Assembly: GCA_000433175.1 (NCBI GenBank)
Contig: HF986699.1
Coordinates: 1 to 10,541, forward strand
Reading direction: 5' to 3'
Source: Prevotella sp. CAG:1058
Lineage (GTDB): Bacteria; Bacteroidota; Bacteroidia; Bacteroidales; Bacteroidaceae
Length of the DNA stretch: 10,541 nucleotides
Under the pieces are notes generated by a model. That model made no database searches. It was not told the DNA's origin and saw nothing but the letters and a program-made list of their open reading frames with translations. This document shows, piece by piece, positions 6,913 through 10,541 of this stretch (its first letter is position 1; the number at the start of each line of letters is the position of its first letter). The position numbers and the translations under genes are program-made.

Positions 6913-8243
6913 TTCAGCAAGTTCTTTTCTGCCTGTTCGGCTTTTTTGAATGTGAATCCTTCGAGTATCGTGTCCATGAGGGCGCTTATCCTGTCGTTGC
7001 ACAGGTTGCCTATCGAGCCTTCGTGCGTATGGTGTATGTTCTTGTCGGGTGTGAATCTGCCGGCCTCAATGTCCAGTCCCACCTTCTTGTATGCGTCGCG
7101 GAAGGGCATACCCTCGGCTGCGAGGCGGTTGACTTCCTCTACCGAGAACATCAGGTCGTAGCGCTTGTCGTCGAGTATGTGCTCGTTCACCTCCATCCTG
7201 TTTATTATGTAGGCAGCCATGCGCAGGCAGTCTTTCAACTCGTCGAATGCCGGAAGGAACTCCTCTTTTATTATCTGAAGGTCGCGGAAGTAGCCCGAGG
7301 GCAGGTTGTTCATTATCAGCGTAATCTGCTGCGGCAGTGCCTGCAGCTTGTTGCTCTTGGCGCGTATCAGCTCGAACACGTCGGGGTTCTTCTTGTGCGG
7401 CATGATGCTGCTGCCCGTCGTGCACTCCTTCGGCAGCTTGACGAACGAGAAGTTCTGGCTGTTGAACATGCAGGCGTCGAACGCCATCTTGGCCAGCGTG
7501 CCGGCAACTGAGGCCATTGCAAAGGCCGTGTTGCGCTCGGTCTTGCCGCGTCCCATCTGTGCGTACACCACGTTGTAATTCATCGAGTCGAAGCCCAGCA
7601 GCTCCGTCGTCATCGTCCTGTTGAGCGGGAACGACGAGCCATAGCCCGCCGCGCTGCCCAGGGGGTTGCGGTTGGCCATGCGCCATGCGGCTTGCAGGAA
7701 CAGCATATCGTCGGCCAGGCTCTCGGCGTAAGCCCCGAACCACAGGCCGAACGAACTTGGCATGGCCACCTGCAGGTGGGTGTAGCCGGGCATGAGCACG
7801 CCCTTGTATTGCTCGCTCTTTTGCAGCAGTTCGTCGAACAGGCTCTTCACGAGCTGCACTATCTCCTTTATCTCGTTGCGGATAAACAGTTTCAGGTCAA
7901 CCATCACCTGGTCGTTCCTCGACCGTCCGCTGTGGATTTTCTTGCCCATGTCGCCAAGGCTGCGCGTGAGCATCAGCTCCACTTGCGAGTGGACGTCCTC
8001 TATGCCGTCCTCGATTACGAACTCGCCTCTCTCGCACGTGGCGTAGATGTCCTTCAGCTCGGCAAGCAGCTGCGCCAGCTCGTCCTTTTCGAGCAGTCCG
8101 ATTGACTCCAGCATGGTGATGTGCGCCATGCTGCCCAGCACGTCATACTTGGCCAAGTACATATCCATCTCGCGGTCGCGGCCAACGGTGAAGCGTTCAA
8201 TCTCCTTGTTTATGGAGAAGTTCTTTTCCCAGAGTTTGTTCAT
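6909..8243 (-). CDS. argH: Argininosuccinate lyase
   Basis: ArgH splits argininosuccinate into arginine and fumarate, the last step of arginine synthesis, in the cytoplasm. The 444-residue length is normal. The fumarase/aspartase-superfamily signature GSSIMPHKKNP lies at 277-287, with catalytic serine expected at 278 or 279. SGRSRNDQ at 105-112 is a substrate-binding segment, and TH at 155-156 supplies the conserved histidine. The N-terminal DVLGSMAHITML block at 34-45 is also typical. All key residues are present. The start at 8243 gives the expected N-terminus KLWEKNFS. It lies 237 bp after the SRPBCC gene and overlaps the next lipoprotein gene by ATGA. I see no clear promoter in the upstream gap, so expression may depend on transcription from pyrE or the SRPBCC region. 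Confidence 0.97.
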   Translation of the reverse strand: MNKLWEKNFSINKEIERFTVGRDREMDMYLAKYDVLGSMAHITMLESIGLLEKDELAQLLAELKDIYATCERGEFVIEDGIEDVHSQVELMLTRSLGDMGKKIHSGRSRNDQVMVDLKLFIRNEIKEIVQLVKSLFDELLQKSEQYKGVLMPGYTHLQVAMPSSFGLWFGAYAESLADDMLFLQAAWRMANRNPLGSAAGYGSSFPLNRTMTTELLGFDSMNYNVVYAQMGRGKTERNTAFAMASVAGTLAKMAFDACMFNSQNFSFVKLPKECTTGSSIMPHKKNPDVFELIRAKSNKLQALPQQITLIMNNLPSGYFRDLQIIKEEFLPAFDELKDCLRMAAYIINRMEVNEHILDDKRYDLMFSVEEVNRLAAEGMPFRDAYKKVGLDIEAGRFTPDKNIHHTHEGSIGNLCNDRISALMDTILEGFTFKKAEQAEKNLLK

Positions 8244-8294
8244 TGTTTGTTTTATTGTAGTTGGCGGACAGGCTTGCGTGATTGTGAGTAGCGG

Positions 8295-8330
8295 AATAGG
8301 ACAAATAAGGCTGATGAGCCTAATGGGCTT
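8295..8330. repeat. Degenerate 9-bp tandem repeat
   Basis: Four adjacent 9-mers can be read on the plus strand: AATAGGACA, AATAAGGCT, GATGAGCCT and AATGGGCTT. They share the pattern RATRRGNCN loosely. The stretch lies in the gap between the SRPBCC gene and argH. AGGCT/AGCCT within it could form a 5-bp hairpin (8308-8321). No function is evident. Confidence 0.4.
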
Positions 8331-8369
8331 CGCGTGACGGGAGGGTGCTCGTCGGTTGTTGCTTATTAG

Positions 8370-8470
8370 CTTGTGGCTCGTTCCTCGTTTGCTTGTCCCT
8401 TGTCTCTTGTCTGCTCGTCTCTTGTCTCTTGTCTGCTCGTCTCTTGTCTGCTCGTCCCTCGTTTGCTCGT
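8370..8470. repeat. Array of 14 CTYGT pentamers with 7-7-8 spacing
   Basis: On the plus strand CTTGT or CTCGT starts at 8370, 8377, 8384, 8392, 8399, 8406, 8414, 8421, 8428, 8436, 8443, 8451, 8458 and 8466. Steps are 7,7,8 three times, then 7,8,7,8. Units therefore recur at 22 bp (8370, 8392, 8414, 8436, 8458). In the minus-strand transcript it is a purine-rich ACRAG array lying 10 nt after the SRPBCC stop. The 22-bp period is not a multiple of three and stops interrupt the frames, so it is not coding. Strand slippage would explain its growth. Confidence 0.85.
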
Positions 8471-8480
8471 CTGCTAAAAA

Positions 8481-8891
8481 TCAATACGGCAGCATTGCCA
8501 GTGCGTCGGCTATTTTGTCTACGCCGTCTTGCAGTTTGTTGCCGAGCATGGGCTTCAGGAACAGCGGAATGTCGGCCTTCACCGTCACGCGCATCTTGCA
8601 CGTGGTGTCGGTTACAGGCAACAGCTGCACCCAGAGGTTGAACGGCACGGGCGAGTTCTCCGTTTCGAACTTGATGCACTTAGGCTCGTCCCTGTCTACA
8701 ATCCTCAGCTTTATGCTGCCCACGGGCGCCACGTTGACACTTACCGAGTCGCGGTCGAACGCCAAGTCCTTCACTTGGTCGGCCGGGATGCGGTCTTTTA
8801 TTCTCTCTATGTTGTTCAGGTCGCTAAGCGTGTTGTACACCGCCGTCTGCGGATGCGGTATTTGCTTAACGCCGCTTTCGTATTTGCTCAT
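8481..8891 (-). CDS. SRPBCC (START-like) family protein
   Basis: The 136-residue product fits the SRPBCC helix-grip fold, whose members bind lipids or other hydrophobic ligands. The pattern includes an opening strand, then PHPQTAVYNTLSDLNNIERI (helices), KDLAFDRDSVSVNVAPVGSIKLRIVDRDEP and CIKFETENSPVPFNLWVQLLPV (strands), and a long C-terminal helix with PLFLKPMLGNKLQDGVDKIADAL. No signal peptide or membrane segment is seen, so it is probably cytoplasmic. Ligand and function are unknown. It lies downstream of pyrE in the same direction, but the Imm51-like gene and a hairpin with a T6 run stand between. From memory, not checked, pyrE, this gene and argH are often neighbours in Bacteroidales, which would make the inserted gene the newcomer. 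Confidence 0.75.
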   Translation of the reverse strand: MSKYESGVKQIPHPQTAVYNTLSDLNNIERIKDRIPADQVKDLAFDRDSVSVNVAPVGSIKLRIVDRDEPKCIKFETENSPVPFNLWVQLLPVTDTTCKMRVTVKADIPLFLKPMLGNKLQDGVDKIADALAMLPY

Positions 8892-8897
8892 TGTTCT

Positions 8898-8939
8898 AAA
8901 AAACAGCAGCCCCTCCCGTCCTCCCCCAAGGGGAGGGGC
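8898..8939 (-). terminator. C/G-rich double-hairpin repeat, copy 1, with T6 run (terminator-like)
   Basis: An outer stem pairs 8909-8917 with 8931-8939 (9 bp). A competing inner hairpin pairs CCTCCCC at 8920-8926 with GGGGAGG at 8930-8936. On the minus strand the hairpin is followed after 5 nt by TTTTTT (8903-8898), so it resembles an intrinsic terminator for the Imm51-like gene. The T-run ends only 6 bp before the SRPBCC start codon. The same element occurs in opposite orientation at 9572-9606. Confidence 0.65.
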
Positions 8940-9035
8940 CTGATTACAGTTACTATAATGTTAATGCGGCAGACAGCCTTTCAGGGTTGCTTGCCAGTGT
9001 GTTATCCGCACGATTGCTCACTTTTACGCAAATGG

Positions 9036-9428
9036 TTAATCCCATTCTATTTCATCACCTTTCTCTCGGAGGATTTTATATATGTCCTCTTCGTTTTCAA
9101 TCAAGGATATAATGATGTCGGCAAAGCGTTTAGCCCTTTCCTCGTTTTCTCTGGTGTCTTCAAAATAGGCTGCGTATGAACCTGCTTCTGGGTCGCTCTC
9201 CATGTTTTCTAAAATGTCCGGCGCGTTTTTCGCGAGGTAATAGTTGAAGAATGCGTCCCAGTTGTACCCGTTCATGTATGCCTCTTCGTTTATCTCATTC
9301 ATCCGCTCTCCTATTGCCAATATCTTTTCGGCCTCATTTTCGAAGAGCAGGACGATGCTTCCAGAGTCATTTGCGTAAATTTTGACATATTCATTATTGA
9401 AAATGTCTCTTTCTCCTGTTGTTGACAT
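9036..9428 (-). CDS. Imm51-like immunity protein, no toxin nearby
   Basis: The 130-residue acidic, mainly helical protein resembles the Imm51 family, immunity proteins predicted from polymorphic toxin loci. The recognisable parts are NGYNWDAFFNYYLAKNAPDI near residues 53-72, the following SDPEAGSYAAYFEDT, and the C-terminal IENEEDIYKILREKGDEIEWD. The assignment is from memory of the family pattern, not a search. It has no signal peptide, so it would act in the cytoplasm. The start at 9428 is preferred over the in-frame ATG at 9464, which would add a hydrophobic stretch encoded by A/T-rich leader-like DNA. No toxin gene lies beside it; the neighbours are housekeeping genes. It has its own -7 box and is bordered by inverted hairpin repeats, which suggests separate acquisition as an orphan immunity gene. 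Confidence 0.65.
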   Translation of the reverse strand: MSTTGERDIFNNEYVKIYANDSGSIVLLFENEAEKILAIGERMNEINEEAYMNGYNWDAFFNYYLAKNAPDILENMESDPEAGSYAAYFEDTRENEERAKRFADIIISLIENEEDIYKILREKGDEIEWD

Positions 9429-9508
9429 GATTATTGTAAGATATAAATATATTGCGAAAACCATAAATGTAACTATTGGGATGTCAATAGACTTTTTGGC
9501 GAAACTTT

Positions 9509-9518
9509 TGCAAAGTTA
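9509..9518 (-). promoter_or_regulatory. Candidate -7 box for the Imm51-like gene
   Basis: TAACTTTGCA on the minus strand (9518-9509) matches the Bacteroidota -7 box and is the same as the pyrE one over these ten bases. No TTTG -33 box is seen at the right distance, so the promoter may be weak. The leader to 9428 would be about 75 nt and A/T-rich. Confidence 0.45.
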
Positions 9519-9571
9519 CTATAATTTTATTGTTTTTATATGCGGATAATGTAGGTTTAAATGCAACCTTC

Positions 9572-9606
9572 AAGCTCCTCCCCACTGGGGAGGTTGGGAG
9601 GGGCTT
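9572..9606 (-). repeat. C/G-rich double-hairpin repeat, copy 2
   Basis: This copy directly follows the pyrE stop codon. The inner hairpin pairs CCTCCCC at 9577-9583 with GGGGAGG at 9587-9593 (3-nt loop). The alternative outer stem pairs 9572-9582 with 9596-9606 (11 bp, one G-T). It matches copy 1 in inverted orientation, and its short T4 run points toward pyrE on the plus strand. It is therefore not an ordinary terminator for pyrE. Confidence 0.7.
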
Positions 9607-10239
9607 TTACTTCTTCCAGTTTGCCGGGTCCTTGCGCCACTCGTGCAGCAGTTCCACGTCCTTCTCGGTGATGTATCCCGTGGCGGCGGCTTCCTCCACC
9701 ACGTGCTCATAGTCGGTCAGGGTGACGAGCGTCACGCCGGCGTCTTCGAACGCCTTCTTGGCAACGGGGAATCCGTAGGTGTAAGATGCCACCATGCCTA
9801 CCACCTCGAAGCCTGCCGCGCGCAGTGCCTCTACGGCCTTCAGGCTGCTTCCGCCTGTCGAGATAAGGTCCTCGACTACTACCACCTTGGCACCTTCGGG
9901 TATCTCGCCCTCTATCAGGTTGCCCATGCCGTGGTCTTTAGCCTTGCTGCGTACGTAGGCGAAGGGCAGTCCCAGCTCGTCGGCCACCAGCGCGCCCTGT
10001 GCTATCGCACCCGTGGCAACGCCGGCTACTGCCGTGGCCTCGGGGAAGTGCTCGAGCACGGCGTGTGCCAGCTCCAGCTTGACGAAGCTGCGCAGGTCGG
10101 GGAACGACAGGGTCTTGCGGTTGTCGCAATAGAACGGTGACTTCCATCCCGAAGCCCATGTGAAGGGGTTGTCCGGTTGCAGTTTTATCGCCTTTATCTT
10201 TAGCAGTTTAGATGCCAATGCTCTTTTCAGTGTATCCAT
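9607..10239 (-). CDS. pyrE: Orotate phosphoribosyltransferase
   Basis: PyrE joins orotate and PRPP to give orotidine monophosphate in pyrimidine synthesis, in the cytoplasm. The 210-residue length is typical. FTWASGWKSPFYCDNR at 26-41 is the N-terminal orotate/PRPP-site segment, RSKAKDHGMGNLIEG at 97-111 is the flexible catalytic loop, and VVVVEDLISTGGSS at 119-132 is the type I PRTase PRPP-binding motif. GVATGAIAQGA at 73-83 is also characteristic. The start at 10239 is chosen because it gives the usual N-terminus; an upstream in-frame ATG at 10323 lies inside the -33 box and cannot be transcribed from that promoter. It is the first gene after a strong promoter, with a leader of about 45-50 nt. 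The repeat copy at 9572-9606 begins right at its stop codon. Confidence 0.97.
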   Translation of the reverse strand: MDTLKRALASKLLKIKAIKLQPDNPFTWASGWKSPFYCDNRKTLSFPDLRSFVKLELAHAVLEHFPEATAVAGVATGAIAQGALVADELGLPFAYVRSKAKDHGMGNLIEGEIPEGAKVVVVEDLISTGGSSLKAVEALRAAGFEVVGMVASYTYGFPVAKKAFEDAGVTLVTLTDYEHVVEEAAATGYITEKDVELLHEWRKDPANWKK

Positions 10240-10293
10240 GTCTGTAAGTTTTATTGTATTTAAATAATGTACATGTATGTAATTTACAAGCTG

Positions 10294-10324
10294 CAAAGTT
10301 ACGTTTTTTGGCGTGTAAAACAAA
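10294..10324 (-). promoter_or_regulatory. Promoter of pyrE
   Basis: On the minus strand, TTTG at 10324-10321 (-33 box) lies 19 bp before TAACTTTG at 10301-10294 (-7 box). Both boxes and the spacing match the Bacteroidota consensus. The start site should lie near 10287. The A/T-rich leader to 10240 shows no obvious attenuator. Confidence 0.85.
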
Positions 10325-10541
10325 ATAAATCGCCTTGTTTTTGCCTAAAAGCGGCCGGCATCGCCCCTTTTTTGCAACATGGCTGCACCCGTGTGTGCAA
10401 GCCCTTGATATTCAACGCGTTGCAAAAGGTCGTCTTTTGCATTGTAAAAGATAACCTTTTAGCGTCTGAAAGGTGGCCTTTTGCAACGCCAAAGGCGGTC
10501 TTTTGCGGTTCATCCGCAGTTTGTTTGGATGTTAGAATCAT
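10325..10541. other. Intergenic region upstream of pyrE, no gene seen
   Basis: No convincing gene is present. Besides the 22-bp palindrome array at 10422-10509 it holds a hairpin: GGCTGCAC at 10381-10388 pairs with GTGCAAGCC at 10395-10403 with one bulged A. No T-run follows. TGCGG/CCGCA at 10504-10518 can form another short stem. An open frame that runs off the window end on the minus strand is made of repeat sequence and overlaps the pyrE promoter. Confidence 0.6.
10422..10509. repeat. Four tandem 22-bp imperfect palindromes
   Basis: Units start at 10422, 10444, 10466 and 10488. Each carries a palindromic core AAAG-N5-CTTT at exactly 22-bp spacing: 10425-10437, 10447-10459, 10469-10481 and 10491-10503. 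The arms of unit 1 extend to 8 bp (TGCAAAAG/CTTTTGCA). Units differ in the central five bases (GTCGT, ATAAC, GTGGC, GCGGT) but keep the arms. The array ends about 97 bp upstream of the pyrE -33 box. The spacing is close to two helical turns, so the cores face the same side of the DNA. Confidence 0.85.

Larger units (their letters stand above)
8909..9606. other. Candidate inserted cassette bounded by inverted hairpin repeats
   Basis: This segment contains the Imm51-like gene and its -7 box, and is closed at both ends by oppositely oriented copies of a C/G-rich repeat. Inside it, TTATCCGCA at 9002-9010 is mirrored by TGCGGATAA at 9541-9549, GGTTGC at 8985-8990 by GCAACC at 9563-9568, and GTTACTATAAT occurs twice in direct orientation (8949-8959 and 9515-9525). 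No transposase, and no target duplication that I can assign, is present. Calling it mobile is inference. Confidence 0.35.

Noticed and set aside
6913..7002. Longer start for the paired-cysteine lipoprotein
   Set aside because: It would bury the lipoprotein signal inside the protein and lies wholly within argH; the ATGA overlap favours 6912.
8370..8470. CRISPR array
   Set aside because: Units are 7-8 bp with 2-3 nt linkers, with no unique spacers and no cas genes.
8320..8679. Frames through the CTYGT array on both strands
   Set aside because: They consist of low-complexity repeat translation and overlap the SRPBCC gene; the 22-bp period shifts frame from unit to unit.
9429..9464. Twelve-residue extension of the Imm51-like protein
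   Set aside because: The added residues are encoded by A/T-rich leader-like DNA and would give an immunity protein a stray hydrophobic start. The choice is not certain.
10240..10323. N-terminal extension of PyrE to an ATG at 10323
   Set aside because: That ATG overlaps the -33 box, upstream of the predicted transcript start; PyrE family proteins start at the MDTLK position.
10422..10509. CRISPR array or phage attachment site
   Set aside because: Units adjoin without spacers, are too short and too degenerate, and no integrase or cas gene is near.
10299..10541. Open frame on the minus strand running off the window end
   Set aside because: It is made largely of the 22-bp palindrome array, overlaps both pyrE promoter boxes and has no recognisable protein pattern.

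Overview
The window looks like a chromosomal piece of a Bacteroidales genome, most likely Prevotella or a close relative. Four candidate promoters carry the Bacteroidota -7 box TAnnTTTG, here always extended to TTTGCA, and two of them have a clear TTTG -33 box. Three proteins are short-signal lipoproteins. The gene families (a DUF4369/thioredoxin-like lipoprotein, a TPR/OmpA-like lipoprotein, and rbfA followed by a LolC/E-type permease) fit the same group. Species was assigned by recognition only; no search was run.

Positions 1-1800, plus strand: a promoter and leader hairpin precede rbfA, which overlaps by ATGA a LolC/E-like ABC permease. A 19-bp perfect stem closes the unit and, lying between convergent operons, probably stops transcription both ways.

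Positions 6328-1831, minus strand: one strong promoter reads tRNA-Gly(GCC), tRNA-Leu(UAA), a TPR/OmpA-like lipoprotein, a DUF4369 lipoprotein with a cysteine-less thioredoxin-like domain, and comM (yifB). The gaps are short and no internal terminator is visible.

Positions 10324-6358, minus strand: a strong promoter reads pyrE (orotate phosphoribosyltransferase). Downstream, in the same direction, lie an Imm51-like orphan immunity gene, a SRPBCC-fold protein, argH (argininosuccinate lyase) and a small lipoprotein with four paired cysteines that overlaps argH by ATGA. pyrE and argH belong to pyrimidine and arginine synthesis, which share carbamoyl phosphate.

The accessory content is concentrated in the gaps of this last cluster. 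The immunity-like gene has its own -7 box and lies between two oppositely oriented copies of a C/G-rich double-hairpin repeat, so it looks like a small inserted cassette. A 100-bp array of 14 CTYGT pentamers in a 7-7-8 rhythm follows the SRPBCC gene. Four 22-bp palindromic units sit upstream of the pyrE promoter. Both tRNAs have a T-to-C type departure from the usual fold. I found no CRISPR array, transposase or phage gene.
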